DNA of 64,000 bases, from contig JAEUKH010000021.1 in assembly GCA_016792845.1 (NCBI GenBank), forward strand, positions 1 through 64,000, written 5' to 3'. The DNA is from Myxococcales bacterium (GTDB lineage Bacteria; Myxococcota_A; Polyangia; Polyangiales; Ga0077539). The notes under the pieces were generated by a model. It was not told the DNA's origin. It ran no database searches and saw nothing but the letters and a program-made list of their open reading frames with translations. Below are positions 8,028 to 19,339 of this stretch, piece after piece; position 1 is the stretch's first letter; each line of letters opens with the position of its first letter. The position numbers and the translations under genes were made by a program.

Positions 8028-9068
8028 TCAGCCTCCGATGGCCCGCATCGAGACCCCGCGCGCGCTCACCTCGGTGCACCCTTGCCACTGCGCGTCGGGC
8101 TTCATGGCCCACGCGGCGTCGAGGGCCTCGGCGATGACGGCGTCGGTGTCGTCGCCCTCGCGCATGGCCTCGCGCAACGGGGCCGCGAAGCCCACCGCAT
8201 CGGCGGTCGCGAGGCAAGGCCGCAGGGTGCCGTCGCTGCTCGCCCTGAGGCGGTCGCAACCTCCACAGTACGTGTCGGTCGAGCCCGAGATGAAGCCCAC
8301 CCGCGCGCCGCTCCCGTCGCGGGCGAAGAGGTATTTCGCAGGGCCTCGATCGGGGTCACGGGTCGCCTCGCGATCGACCAGAAGGTGCCCAAGGCGGCGC
8401 CGCTGCTCGGCCATCGACACGAGCTTGTCGCGCCAGATCTTGCCGCCCTCGCCGACGCCCATCACCTCGATGAAGCGCGGTGTAATTTGTCGGGCCCAGG
8501 CCCAGCGCACCATGGCCTCAAGGCTCTCGTCGTTCTCGCCCCTGAGCACCACGGTGTTGGTCTTGAGCTCGTCAAAGCCCGCGGCCCGCGCGGCCTCGAC
8601 GCCCGCGATGACGGCGTCGAAATCGCCGCCGCGGGTGATGGCCGAGAAGCGCGCCGGGTCGAGGGTGTCGAGCGAGATGGTGAGGCGTCGCAGGCCCGCC
8701 TCGCGCAGCGTCTTGGCGAGGGGCGCGAGGTGCGCGCCGTGGGTGGTCATCGCGAGGTCGTCGAAGCCCAAGGCGGCGATGCGGCGCACCATCGACACGA
8801 CGTCTTTGAACAGCAACGGCTCGCCGCCGGTGAGGCGGACGCGTCGAACACCGCGCGCGTAAAGACCGCGCAGCACGGCCTCCCAAGCGTCGACGTCGAG
8901 GCGATCTTCGGCCGCGAGGTAACCCTCAGCCCGCGACGGGCGGCAGTACACGCACGCCATGTCGCAGCGATCGGTCAGTGACACCCGCACGAGCCGCGCC
9001 GAGGCGCGCTCGATCGCCACGCGCCCCGCACGAACCGTCGAAGCCACCACTGGAAGTTGAAATGCCAT
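8028..9068 (-). CDS. moaA: GTP 3',8-cyclase MoaA (molybdenum cofactor biosynthesis)
   Basis: About 346 residues from the ATG at 9068. The radical-SAM cysteines are in CDMACVYC, followed by LTGGEPLL. The C-terminal second Fe-S cluster is CGGCDR plus a Cys 14 residues later, and the protein ends in the conserved Gly-Gly tail (RAIGG). It converts GTP to the cyclic precursor of molybdopterin. The frame is open further upstream, but the ATG at 9068 places the first cysteine at a normal distance. First gene of the moaA-xdhC-NRDE operon, divergent from the gene at 9199. Confidence 0.97.
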   Translation of the reverse strand: MAFQLPVVASTVRAGRVAIERASARLVRVSLTDRCDMACVYCRPSRAEGYLAAEDRLDVDAWEAVLRGLYARGVRRVRLTGGEPLLFKDVVSMVRRIAALGFDDLAMTTHGAHLAPLAKTLREAGLRRLTISLDTLDPARFSAITRGGDFDAVIAGVEAARAAGFDELKTNTVVLRGENDESLEAMVRWAWARQITPRFIEVMGVGEGGKIWRDKLVSMAEQRRRLGHLLVDREATRDPDRGPAKYLFARDGSGARVGFISGSTDTYCGGCDRLRASSDGTLRPCLATADAVGFAAPLREAMREGDDTDAVIAEALDAAWAMKPDAQWQGCTEVSARGVSMRAIGG

Positions 9069-9198
9069 CGCGAGAGCCGCGCCTAGTGTGAGCCAAGCGC
9101 GAAGAAATGTCATGCCCTCACGACGACGCCCGTGCCGCGGGTGCGGTTGTCGTTGCGGCAACGCTTCTGCATCTGAAACCATCGCCGCCACGAGCCCG

Positions 9199-11373
9199 AT
9201 GACGCCCCCGCGTGCCCCCTTCGCCGAACGCTCGATCGAGACGCTCTTGTACGTCTCGTTGAGCGCCCTCGCGGTGTTCGCGCGGCTCTCGCGCCACGCG
9301 ACGGTGTGGGTGGGCGATGCGGTGATCGCGCCCGAGCCCGACGCGTTCTACCATCTTCGCCGCGCGACGCTGACGCTCGAGCACTTTCCGCGGGTGCCGC
9401 TGCGAGACCCCTGGCTCGATTGGCCCGTCGGAGGGGCCGCGACATGGTCTCCGGGCTTCGACCAGCTCCTCGCGCTCGGCCCGTGGCTGGCGGGCCTCCG
9501 CGGCGCCTCTGCGATGCGGGCGATGACCCTCGTGCCGGTGACCTTGGGCCTCGCCCTGGTGCTCGCGAGCGCCGCGCTGGCCTCGCGTGCGCTCTCGACC
9601 GCGCGCGCCTCAGAGCGCCTCTCGGGCCTCGGCCTCGCGGGCCTCTTGGCCGCACTCTTGCCCAACAGCGTGGCCATCTCGACCCTCGGCCGAACCGACC
9701 ATCACATCATCGAAGCGCTCTTCTGTGTCATGGGCGGGCACCTCCTGTTGACCCTCTCCGCGGCCCCCGCGCGCAAGACCGAGGGCCTCGTCGCGCTCTG
9801 GGTCGCTTGCGGAATCCACTTGTTCTCAGGGCACGTCATGTACGTCGGCGTCTTCGCCGCTGCGCAGGCCGCGCGGGCCCTCGCGTCGCCCCCCGCCCGC
9901 GGGCCGACCCCTGGCGCGCTCGGGCTCGGCCTCGGCGCCCTCCTCGTGGCCCTCGCCGACGCCCGGTGGATCAACGCCCATCACGCCCCGTGGCACCCGC
10001 TGCATCTCTCCTGGTTGCAGCCCTCGCTGGTGGCCCTCGCGGCGGCGGCCCTCGCACCTTTGGGCTGGGCGCAGGGCCCCGCATGGCGTCGCGGCCTCGC
10101 GGCGTGCGGCGTGGCGACCCTCGCGTGTTTGGGCCTCGCGGCGCTGCCCGGGGCGCGCGACGGCTTCTTCGCGGGGCTCGTCGGCTGGCTCGGCACCCGC
10201 GACCCCTGGATGGCCACCATCGACGAGTGCCGTCCGCTCTTTCGGGAGCCGCCCTTCAGCGTCGCGGCGTGGCGCCCGCTTTACGGCCTCCTCGGGTGGG
10301 TGGGGTGCGTCTTTCCGCTGAGTTTGACGGTGATTTGGGGGCGACGCGAGCTCGCCGCGCCCCTCAAGGTGATGGTCTCGCTCTTGACCGCGCTCGCCTT
10401 GCTGCAACTGCGCTTTGTGCGACCCATGGTGGGCCTCGTGGCGGTGATCACGGCCCTGGCCTGGGTCTCGGCGTACCAGCATCTCCGCGCGACGCGGTGG
10501 CGCTGGGCCGTGGGCGCGTGGCTCGCGCTCTGCCTCGGCGACCCGCGACTCTGGGTCTACCTTCGCCCCGTGCAGTCGCGCACCATGACCCCCGCGGTCG
10601 AGCTCTCGCTGCACCTCGCCCAGCGCGACCCCAACCCCCAACCAAACCACCAACCCGCCATCTGGACGCCATGGGACGACGGCTTCACCGCCCTCGTCAT
10701 CGGTCAACACCCCGTGCTCACCAGCGGCTTCGGCCCCTACCTCGACCGCCCACGCTTCGAGGCCCTCGAAGCCACACGCTTCGGCGCCGAGCGCGCCATC
10801 GACGCCATGCTCGCCGCCCGCGACGCCGGCTGGGTGCTCACCGGAGCCCTCGACCGCGCCGAACACCCGGGCCCTCACAACGAAGCCCTCGTCGGCACCA
10901 ACCCCGCGGGGCGCCCGGCCCTCGACGCCCGCTACGTCGCGCAGGTCGCCTCGTCGGTCTGGGCCCTCGGCGGCAGCGGCTTCTCATCGTGCAACGTACC
11001 GCATTTGCATCACTTTTGGCCCGTCGCGGCCTCGTCATGGCGCTACGCCGACACCCGCCGCCCGCTGCCCGGGCTGTGGCTCTACCGCCGCGTCGCCGGG
11101 GCCCAGCTTCGCCTCGCGCCGGGCACCCGCGGTCGCCTCGTCGCGCGCCTCGCGACCTCGGTCACAGCGCGAGCTGTTCAGTACGAAGCCTGGGTCGAGC
11201 TCGGCGCAGACACCGACGCGCTGACCTTGCCGCTCCCGTCAGGGTGGCGCGGGCTCAACATCGAGACCGGGCCCGCGTACACGCTGACCCTCGATGGCGC
11301 TCCGTGGGGCACCGTGACGGTGAGCCCCGAGGCCGCCCTCGGCGGTCGAGAGGTCGCGCGGATCGCTCCGTGA
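9199..11373 (+). CDS. STT3/PglB-like oligosaccharyltransferase, integral membrane
   Basis: About 724 residues from the ATG at 9199. The first luminal-type loop contains EPDAFYHLRR, matching the acidic metal-binding motif of STT3 enzymes. A second loop has LGRTDHHIIE, like the bacterial and archaeal GRxDHH motif. After 11-13 hydrophobic helices a soluble C-terminal domain begins with TPWDDGF, a degenerate WWDxG motif. It would transfer a lipid-linked glycan to protein Asn. No glycan-assembly genes surround it. Further in-frame upstream codons exist but overlap the moaA promoter area. Confidence 0.85.
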   Translation: MTPPRAPFAERSIETLLYVSLSALAVFARLSRHATVWVGDAVIAPEPDAFYHLRRATLTLEHFPRVPLRDPWLDWPVGGAATWSPGFDQLLALGPWLAGLRGASAMRAMTLVPVTLGLALVLASAALASRALSTARASERLSGLGLAGLLAALLPNSVAISTLGRTDHHIIEALFCVMGGHLLLTLSAAPARKTEGLVALWVACGIHLFSGHVMYVGVFAAAQAARALASPPARGPTPGALGLGLGALLVALADARWINAHHAPWHPLHLSWLQPSLVALAAAALAPLGWAQGPAWRRGLAACGVATLACLGLAALPGARDGFFAGLVGWLGTRDPWMATIDECRPLFREPPFSVAAWRPLYGLLGWVGCVFPLSLTVIWGRRELAAPLKVMVSLLTALALLQLRFVRPMVGLVAVITALAWVSAYQHLRATRWRWAVGAWLALCLGDPRLWVYLRPVQSRTMTPAVELSLHLAQRDPNPQPNHQPAIWTPWDDGFTALVIGQHPVLTSGFGPYLDRPRFEALEATRFGAERAIDAMLAARDAGWVLTGALDRAEHPGPHNEALVGTNPAGRPALDARYVAQVASSVWALGGSGFSSCNVPHLHHFWPVAASSWRYADTRRPLPGLWLYRRVAGAQLRLAPGTRGRLVARLATSVTARAVQYEAWVELGADTDALTLPLPSGWRGLNIETGPAYTLTLDGAPWGTVTVSPEAALGGREVARIAP

Positions 11374-11379
11374 TCGAAG

Positions 11380-12675
11380 CTATTTGAGCGCGCCCGCGGG
11401 CACCACCGCGAGCTGCCAGCCCCCGAGACCGGCGTTGTACCAATCGAGCACGAAGCTCTGCCCGTCGGGGCTCCGTTGCAGCCGAAAGAGGTCTGAGCCC
11501 TCGCTCACACTGACGCTGCGCGACCCGAGCACCTCGCGGAGCCCCGGGTGATACCGCACAAGACGCGTGCGCGCGGTGCCCTCGCCCAGAAGCACCGCGA
11601 GGGTCTCGTCGTCGTACCAGGTCGCGCCAAACGTGCGAGGGTGCGACCCGGCGAGGCTCACCAGGGCTTGCTCTGAGACCCGCGAAGTGCACGAAATCAC
11701 AGCGTAACGGGCGGGGCCCTGGGCGAACCTCAGCGCCGTCACGAGGAGCCGCTGCCCGTCGGGCGAGAGGGCCACGCTCACACGCTCGGGCGACCAACGG
11801 GCGCGGTCGTCGACGGTGACCAGCGCGACGCTGCGATGCTCGTGCGCGTCGCCGCCGTCGCCGAAATACAAGCTCAGACCGTCTTGCGCGTGCTGCCGGA
11901 GCTCGGCAACCTGCGTCGGCCCCAACCACTGAAGCGCGCGCCCCTCACCGACCCGCCCCCCGGGGAAGGTCACCCCGCGGCGGTGCAGCCCGTCGAGCAA
12001 CACCAGATGGCCGTCGCCCCCGCGCGCCCACGGGCTCACCTGAATGGCGACGTGCTCGCCGTCGGGGCAAAGCGAGGGGCGCAGCGCGCTCCACGGGGCG
12101 AGGTCGACCTGGTCACCGAGCGCGTGGCTCCAAGCCCAGACGGTGTGCGGGTCGAGCTTGCTCCGCAGGCTGCGGGCGCGGGTGTCGAAGAGGTACCACG
12201 CGACCGCGTCACGGGCGTCGGCGTTGCGCCACGCGTCGAGGGCGTCGGCCACCAAGAGCTGCCCAGGGCCCGTCGCGAGCTGAAGCCGCGCCTCGTGAGA
12301 CACTCCGAGCAAGCGCCACGACTCGACCAGGCCCCCATCGGGCACGGCGTACACGCTGAGCGTGGCCACCCCGGGGGTCTCGCTCTGCCTTAACACCCAG
12401 AGCTCGTCGTCGCTGACAAAGGCGAGGTCTACAATGTCGCGCTCGCCACTCAATTGACAATGTGACACCCCGGAGCCGAGGGCCACACACTCGACGGTGG
12501 TCGCGGGGCGCGGCGTCTGGGCTTCAAAGGCGCGGCCCCAAAGGGCCATCCATCGGCCCCCGGGGCTCAAGGTGTACCGCGTGAGCGGCGTCACGACCCG
12601 CCGCACACCGCCGACCCAGGGCTTCAGCCATAGCGCATCGACCACAGCGCCTCTCGCTATACACCGTGCGCGCAT
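11380..12675 (-). CDS. Beta-propeller-like protein of unknown function
   Basis: About 431 residues from the ATG at 12675 (a TTG at 12747 would add 24). It holds several irregular repeats of the kind SPGGRWMALWG, FVSDDELWVLR, LSPDGQRLLV and RSPDGQSFVL, typical of WD40/TolB-type propeller blades. No clear signal peptide. It is convergent with the STT3-like gene (seven bases apart) and divergent from glgC. Ligand and role unknown. Confidence 0.7.
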   Translation of the reverse strand: MRARCIARGAVVDALWLKPWVGGVRRVVTPLTRYTLSPGGRWMALWGRAFEAQTPRPATTVECVALGSGVSHCQLSGERDIVDLAFVSDDELWVLRQSETPGVATLSVYAVPDGGLVESWRLLGVSHEARLQLATGPGQLLVADALDAWRNADARDAVAWYLFDTRARSLRSKLDPHTVWAWSHALGDQVDLAPWSALRPSLCPDGEHVAIQVSPWARGGDGHLVLLDGLHRRGVTFPGGRVGEGRALQWLGPTQVAELRQHAQDGLSLYFGDGGDAHEHRSVALVTVDDRARWSPERVSVALSPDGQRLLVTALRFAQGPARYAVISCTSRVSEQALVSLAGSHPRTFGATWYDDETLAVLLGEGTARTRLVRYHPGLREVLGSRSVSVSEGSDLFRLQRSPDGQSFVLDWYNAGLGGWQLAVVPAGALK

Positions 12676-12816
12676 GGCGGGGGTCGCAATCTCAGCGCGA
12701 GCCCCCGGGGCAAAGGCCCGCCCACGCCGTCGCCCCGCGCTGTGCAAAGTGTGATGCGCGCGATGGTCGGTGCGAAGAATCGGCCGCGGGGGTATAGGTG
12801 TCGGTCGGGAGCCACC

Positions 12817-14082
12817 ATGAGCGACGCACGACCCTTTCGTGGGCGCCGAAAAGTGCCGCAGTTTCTGTCGATGGTCTTGGCCGGCGGTGAGGGCAAGCGG
12901 CTCTTACCGTTGACCGCAGAGCGGGCCAAGCCCGCGGTGCCCTTCGCGGGGCGGTATCGCATCATCGACCTGGTGCTCTCAAACCTGGTGAACTCGGGTT
13001 TGACGCGTATCAAGGTGTTGACGCAATACAAGTCGGCGTCGCTCGAAGAGCATGTGGCGAGGGCCTGGCGTCTGTCGCCCATCCTCGACAACTTTATTGA
13101 GACCATCCCGGCGCAGCAGCGCACGGGGCTCACCTGGTTTCGAGGCAGCGCCGACGCGGTGTGGCAGTGCTTCAACGTCGTCAAAGACGCCGACCCCGAC
13201 TACGTCGCCATCTTCGGCGGCGACCACGTCTACAAGATGGACGTGCGGCTCATGATCGACCGGCACTTTGACACCGAGGCCGACCTGACGGTGGCCGCCA
13301 TCCCGGTGCCGAAGGCCGAAGCCAGCGCCTTCGGTGTGCTGCAAATCGACGCGCAGGGGCGGGTGCTGTCGTTCCTTGAGAAGCCCGCCGACCCGCCCGA
13401 GATGCCCGAGCGGCCGGGGTGGTGCCTTGTTTCGATGGGCAACTACATCTTCGGCGTCGATGTGCTCGAAGAAGAGCTGCGCCGCGACATCGCCGATGAG
13501 ACCTCGGCCCACGATTTCGGCAAGAGCATCCTGCCCTCGATGGTGGCCCGCGGTCGCAACGTGGTGATCTTCGACTTCGCCACCAACGTCATCCAAGACG
13601 AAGAGAACCCGAGCTATTGGCGCGACATCGGCACCATCGAGAGCTACTTCGACGCCCAGATGGATCTCGTCTCGATCAAGCCTGAATTCAACCTCTACAA
13701 TCGCCGCTGGCCGATCCGTACGGGCATCAGCTTTGACCCGCCGGCGAAGTTCGTCTTCAGCGATCAGAGCCAGGCGAGGGTCGGGCTCGCCACCGACTCG
13801 CTGGTCACCGACGGGTGCATCATCTCAGGGGGGCAGATTCACCGGTCGGTGCTCGCCAACCGGGTGCGGGTCAACTCGTTCGCCCAACTCGAAGAGTGCG
13901 TGCTCCTCGAAGGGGTGCAGGTCGGGCGCTACGCGCGCATCCGTCGCGCCATCGTCGACAAGGGCGTCAACATCCCGCCGGGGATGCAAATCGGCTTCGA
14001 CGTCGACGAAGACCGCAAACGATTTCACATCTCTGACACGGGGATCATCGTCATCCCCAAGGGCGCCATCCTCGAAAAGTAG
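12817..14082 (+). CDS. glgC: Glucose-1-phosphate adenylyltransferase
   Basis: 421 residues from the ATG at 12817. The nucleotide-binding motif GGEGKRLLPLT, the AKPAVPFAGRYRIID block, FGGDHVYKMD and SFLEKP are all present, with a C-terminal left-handed beta-helix. It makes ADP-glucose for glycogen synthesis. The longer upstream frame starting at 12742 has no support. No other glycogen genes are adjacent. Confidence 0.97.
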   Translation: MSDARPFRGRRKVPQFLSMVLAGGEGKRLLPLTAERAKPAVPFAGRYRIIDLVLSNLVNSGLTRIKVLTQYKSASLEEHVARAWRLSPILDNFIETIPAQQRTGLTWFRGSADAVWQCFNVVKDADPDYVAIFGGDHVYKMDVRLMIDRHFDTEADLTVAAIPVPKAEASAFGVLQIDAQGRVLSFLEKPADPPEMPERPGWCLVSMGNYIFGVDVLEEELRRDIADETSAHDFGKSILPSMVARGRNVVIFDFATNVIQDEENPSYWRDIGTIESYFDAQMDLVSIKPEFNLYNRRWPIRTGISFDPPAKFVFSDQSQARVGLATDSLVTDGCIISGGQIHRSVLANRVRVNSFAQLEECVLLEGVQVGRYARIRRAIVDKGVNIPPGMQIGFDVDEDRKRFHISDTGIIVIPKGAILEK

Positions 14083-14171
14083 CGCCCCCCGCGCGGCCCT
14101 GACACGCCCAAGGCCCCCCGTCAAACCCCGCCCGCTCTCGTTGTAAGGAACTACACACCTACATCGGCTCC

Positions 14172-15692
<1,521 letters not shown>

Positions 15693-15750
15693 CGAGGGGG
15701 CTGCGCATCGACAAGGGCGGGGCGAGGGCTTAGAAGCGTCGCCCGTGAAG

Positions 15751-16668
15751 ATGACACGCCCAGCAGTTTTGACCCTCGTGACGGTGCTCGCGCTCGGATG
15801 CGCGTCGACGAGCCCGCAGACTCCGACCCCAAGCAGCGCGGCCCACGTCACCGAGACCTTGGTCGACGCCGCGGTCTCGACGCTGAGCAACGAGCCCGAT
15901 GCGACCGCGGTCGCGCCGGCCCCAGCGCCGGCCCCGGTGGCGATCACCGTGGGCGCCCGCCGCGAGGTGCCGACCCCGAGCCCCACGGTGCGCATCACCG
16001 CACCCCGCGCCAACACAACGGTGCGCGAGAACCGGGTCGAGCTGAGGCTCGACGTCCGCAACTGGCGCAACGCCGACGACGCCAATGATCATCGGCACAT
16101 CCATGTGGTGGTCGACAACAACGACTACATCCGGGTCGACGACCCGCGGCGCCCGGTGGTGCTCGAAAACCTCAGCGAAGGCACCCATGTGGTGCGCGCC
16201 TTCCCGGGGTGGGAGACCCACGAGTCGGTGAAGACCGACGGCGCCCTCGCGGTGTTGGTCTTTCACGTCGGCCGCGCGACGCCGAATTTTGCCTTCAACC
16301 CCCGCGCGCCGATGCTGACCTACTCGCGCCCCAAGGGCGCCAACAACGGCCCCGCGAGCGACCACATCTTGCTCGATTTCTATCTCTCGAACGTGCCTCC
16401 GGGCGATCTCGGCGCTGAGGGCGTGCGCGTACGGCCGACCATCGACGGCACGGCCTTCGCGGCCCTGACCGCGTGGCAACCGCACTACATCGAGCATCTC
16501 GCCGAGGGCGAGCACACCATCGTGCTCGAGCTCCTGGGGCGCGACGGCCAGCTCCTGGCGGGCCCGTTCAACCGCGCCGAGCGTCGCATCACCGTGAGCC
16601 GCACCGCACCGCCTCCGCCGCCCGCGACCGCCCCCGCCGCCGCCGCGATGGAGCACGCGGGTCACTGA
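15751..16668 (+). CDS. Putative lipoprotein with beta-sandwich domains
   Basis: About 305 residues. MTRPAVLTLVTVLALGCAS is a lipoprotein signal with the modified Cys near residue 17. A Thr/Pro/Ala-rich linker is followed by segments such as VELRLDVRNW, HIHVVVDNNDYI, LSEGTHVVRAFPG and LAEGEHTIVLELLG, which look like repeated Ig-type units handling side-chain hydration (HRHIHV). It ends in a Pro/Ala tail. Longer upstream frames overlap dnaB and are unsupported. No family name is offered. Confidence 0.8.
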   Translation: MTRPAVLTLVTVLALGCASTSPQTPTPSSAAHVTETLVDAAVSTLSNEPDATAVAPAPAPAPVAITVGARREVPTPSPTVRITAPRANTTVRENRVELRLDVRNWRNADDANDHRHIHVVVDNNDYIRVDDPRRPVVLENLSEGTHVVRAFPGWETHESVKTDGALAVLVFHVGRATPNFAFNPRAPMLTYSRPKGANNGPASDHILLDFYLSNVPPGDLGAEGVRVRPTIDGTAFAALTAWQPHYIEHLAEGEHTIVLELLGRDGQLLAGPFNRAERRITVSRTAPPPPPATAPAAAAMEHAGH

Positions 16669-16821
16669 CCGCAGCCCGCTTATCTTTGCTGTGAATTGAC
16701 GGCGTTTGCCGTTGATGAATGGCGTTCACCGTCGAACGATGGCGCCTCTCGCTCCTCACCGTCGGTGAGGTCTTCAGGCAGGCGCAACGCGCGCAGGCCT
16801 CGCGCCCGCCGCGTGCGCCCC

Positions 16822-17463
16822 TCAGGGGATCGTAAACGGGATCTGAAACTCTTGCCGGTCGTAGGTGAAGTTGAGCTGGTAGGCGCCCACGATGCGGCCG
16901 CCGACCGCCACCGAGAGGGTCACCGGCGTGTTGCTCGACGAGCACATGTCGTACGCCACCACGCGGATGCGGTAGGTGCCGCTCGGCGGAGCCGCAGACC
17001 AGTACACGTTCTCGACCGTCGGAGGCGCCACCGAACAGGCCGCGTTGGCGTCGCGGTCGAGCACGCCGCCCGAACGGCTGTTGCGACGACCGTAGTAAAT
17101 CTCTTCGTTGAAGGGGTCGACCACGTGAAGGTCGATGTCTGACGAGGAGTTCCACGCGGCGGTGACTTGGATGTTGCCGGTCTGGTAGCCGCAACCCTCG
17201 TCGATGACGCCGTTGCAGTTGTCGTCGAGGCCGTTACACTGCTCGGGCGCCCCGGGGTTGCACGCCGCCTGGAGCGCCACCACCCCCGTCGGCACCGCCA
17301 CGCTCGCCGTCAGCGTCGAGCTGGTGGCCACCGTCGGACGCGGCGTCACCACCGTGGTCGTCGTGCCATAGAGCTGCCCGTTGCCGCGCACCACACACGC
17401 GCTCAAGGCCTGGAACGTGCCGAGCACCACAAGCCCCGCGGTCAGCCGTTTGTACATTGTCAT
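16822..17463 (-). CDS. Lipoprotein with MopE-type CNGLDDNCNG motif
   Basis: 213 residues from the ATG at 17463. The signal ends LSACVV (lipobox). A CNGLDDNCNGVIDEGC segment follows, the calcium/metal-type loop common in surface proteins of Myxococcota. The C-terminal part (SDIDLHVVDPFNEEIYYG, SGTYRIRVVAYD) resembles a DUF2135-like or pre-peptidase-type beta-sandwich. Predicted to be anchored to the outer membrane and exposed. It is convergent with the previous lipoprotein gene and divergent from the phosphatase gene. Confidence 0.82.
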   Translation of the reverse strand: MTMYKRLTAGLVVLGTFQALSACVVRGNGQLYGTTTTVVTPRPTVATSSTLTASVAVPTGVVALQAACNPGAPEQCNGLDDNCNGVIDEGCGYQTGNIQVTAAWNSSSDIDLHVVDPFNEEIYYGRRNSRSGGVLDRDANAACSVAPPTVENVYWSAAPPSGTYRIRVVAYDMCSSSNTPVTLSVAVGGRIVGAYQLNFTYDRQEFQIPFTIP

Positions 17464-17649
17464 CACTACCCTATGCTCCTTCTGCGCGTCCCCGACGCTG
17501 TCAGTGCGAGAAGGGTGCGACGCTTTGAGCGTCCCTTCAAGCACCAACCGGCCATGTTGTGACACCCTCTTGTTCAGAGGCTCACCCACAACGGTGAGCG
17601 GCCCTTCGTGCAGACGCCTGCGCGGGGCGTGGTACGTTCGACCCAGCCC

Positions 17650-18474
17650 ATGTCTTTCACCCAAGAGGCAGAAGTCGCCGTCGCGGCCCTCGAAGCCGCC
17701 CAAGCCCTCGTGCGCCGCATTTACGCATCGCGCTTCGCCGTCGATTGGAAGGGGGTCGGCGACCCCGTCACCCAAGCCGATCGCGAGGCCAACGCCGTCA
17801 TCGTCGCGGCCCTCAAAGCGGCCTTCCCGCACGATGTCATCTGCGCCGAAGAGGGAGAAGAGGGCGACAACCGTGAGGCGGCCACCCGCGGGGGGCGCTG
17901 CTGGTTCGTCGACCCCCTCGACGGCACCCGCGAATTCGTCGATCGCAACGGCGAGTTCTGCATCATGCTGGGCCTCGCCGTCGACGGCGTCGCGACCTTC
18001 GGCGCCATCGCGATCCCTGAGACGGGGCGCTTCGTGTTGGGCGACCCCTCCCGAGGCCTCAGGGTGCGCGACGGCGACGGCGACTGGCATCCGCTCGCCG
18101 CGCCTGTGCCCGCCGCGCACGCGCCCTTGCGCGCCGTGGTGTCGCGCTCACACCCCAACCCCGCGGTGCTCGATGTGCTGAAAGAGGCCGGGGTCGACAC
18201 CCTGCGCCCTTGCGGGAGCGTGGGGCTCAAAGTCGAGCGCGTCCTCTCGGGCGAGGCCGAGGTGTACCTCCATCTCGGTCGCGGCCCCAAACTGTGGGAC
18301 ACCTGCGCGCCCGAGGCCCTCGCCCGCGCCGCGGGGCTCTCGGTGACCCGCGCCGACGGGCAGGCCCTGTCGTACCAGACCGCAGCCCTCGGGGTCGACG
18401 ACGGCTTCCTCGTGGCCCGCCCGGCGCTGGCCGAAACCGTGCTGAGGGCCCTCGAAAGCAAGCGCGCTCTCTAA
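17650..18474 (+). CDS. cysQ: CysQ/inositol-monophosphatase-family phosphatase
   Basis: 274 residues from the ATG at 17650. The Li-sensitive phosphatase motifs are present: GDPVTQADREAN, EEGEEGDN and the metal-binding DPLDGTREF, with the second motif LWDTCAPEAL. The REF ending of DPLDGT favours 3'(2'),5'-bisphosphate nucleotidase over inositol monophosphatase. It would hydrolyse PAP/PAPS in the cytoplasm. It is followed closely by two small genes on the same strand. Confidence 0.9.
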   Translation: MSFTQEAEVAVAALEAAQALVRRIYASRFAVDWKGVGDPVTQADREANAVIVAALKAAFPHDVICAEEGEEGDNREAATRGGRCWFVDPLDGTREFVDRNGEFCIMLGLAVDGVATFGAIAIPETGRFVLGDPSRGLRVRDGDGDWHPLAAPVPAAHAPLRAVVSRSHPNPAVLDVLKEAGVDTLRPCGSVGLKVERVLSGEAEVYLHLGRGPKLWDTCAPEALARAAGLSVTRADGQALSYQTAALGVDDGFLVARPALAETVLRALESKRAL

Positions 18475-18517
18475 GCCCGATTGCAGAGAAGAACGTGCGC
18501 GGCGCGAGGGCGGGTGT

Positions 18518-18730
18518 ATGCTCGCGGCGATGACCCGCGACGAGGCCGACCTCGAATTCTGCCACGCCTGCAACGAGCCCATCGAGGGCGAGCCTGCGGG
18601 GGCCGGGTTGTTGGTGTTCGTCCGCGGCGACGAGGTCGTCTACGAAGAGCCGCCGTTGTGTGAGCGGTGCGCCCTGGCCATCAGCATGACGGCCCTCGAT
18701 CGCTGGTTTCACGAAGAAGAAGAGGGGTGA
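18518..18730 (+). CDS. Small protein with two CxxC knuckles
   Basis: 70 residues; the ATG at 18530 (MTRDEAD) is an alternative. CHAC near residue 15 and CERC near residue 48 form a likely four-Cys zinc site. The tail is acidic (WFHEEEEG). It ends four bases before the next start, so the two are probably co-transcribed. Function unknown. Confidence 0.7.
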   Translation: MLAAMTRDEADLEFCHACNEPIEGEPAGAGLLVFVRGDEVVYEEPPLCERCALAISMTALDRWFHEEEEG

Positions 18731-18733
18731 GCG

Positions 18734-19318
18734 ATGTGGCCTGCGCGTTCTGCGATTCCGACCATTCCGGCCCACGCGATGGTGTCTCGCGACGCGGTCG
18801 ACGCCGCCGAAGAGGCCCTGTCGGCGCGCTCTGACCTCGAGTCTGGGGTCGAGCGCGCCCTCGACGCCATGGAGTCTGCGCAGCCCGCCCTCTCGGCCCA
18901 ACTCGACGCCGTGCTCGATGTCACCACCGACGAGACCGCCGAGGCCCTCGCGCAGTTTCTCTCGGTGATCGCCTGGCGCTCGTTTGTCGAAGCCTTCGGC
19001 GCGCGACTGAACGCCGTCGAGGCCTCGTCGCTTGCCGCCGCGCGGGCCATGTTCGAGTACGACGAAGAGCTGCGCCGCGGCGACCCCCACGCCGTGCTCG
19101 AGAGCGACGACGTCGTGGCCATCGGGCAGCCCCATCTCGTCGGCTTTCTCCGCGATCAGATCGAGGCCGCGCTCGAACCCGACGAAGACGGCGAGCCCGC
19201 CGAGGCCGACCCCGACGCCGTCGACGCTGTGTACAAATCCGTGCTGGTGATGATCCTCGCGATGGGGCAATCGGTGGCGCCGCCGCGCGGCGTGGTGCTC
19301 GCGCCGATGCTGGCCTAG
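18734..19318 (+). CDS. Hypothetical acidic alpha-helical protein
   Basis: 194 residues, rich in Ala, Glu, Asp and Leu, with long amphipathic helices and no signal peptide or membrane helix. It contains an acidic run (EPDEDGEPAEADPD). It starts four bases after the small zinc-site gene and ends about 20 bp before the Ser/Thr kinase gene, so it may belong to the same transcript. No family recognised. Confidence 0.7.
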   Translation: MWPARSAIPTIPAHAMVSRDAVDAAEEALSARSDLESGVERALDAMESAQPALSAQLDAVLDVTTDETAEALAQFLSVIAWRSFVEAFGARLNAVEASSLAAARAMFEYDEELRRGDPHAVLESDDVVAIGQPHLVGFLRDQIEAALEPDEDGEPAEADPDAVDAVYKSVLVMILAMGQSVAPPRGVVLAPMLA

Positions 19319-19339
19319 ACCGTGCTTTGAGGCGCAGCG

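Noticed and set aside
9306..11387. 693-codon Arg/Pro-rich frame over the STT3-like gene
   Set aside because: A GC-rich shadow frame of the membrane protein; its composition is unlike a real protein.
12454..12468. TTGACAATGTGACAC in the propeller gene
   Set aside because: The right half lacks GTCA; only one half-site matches.
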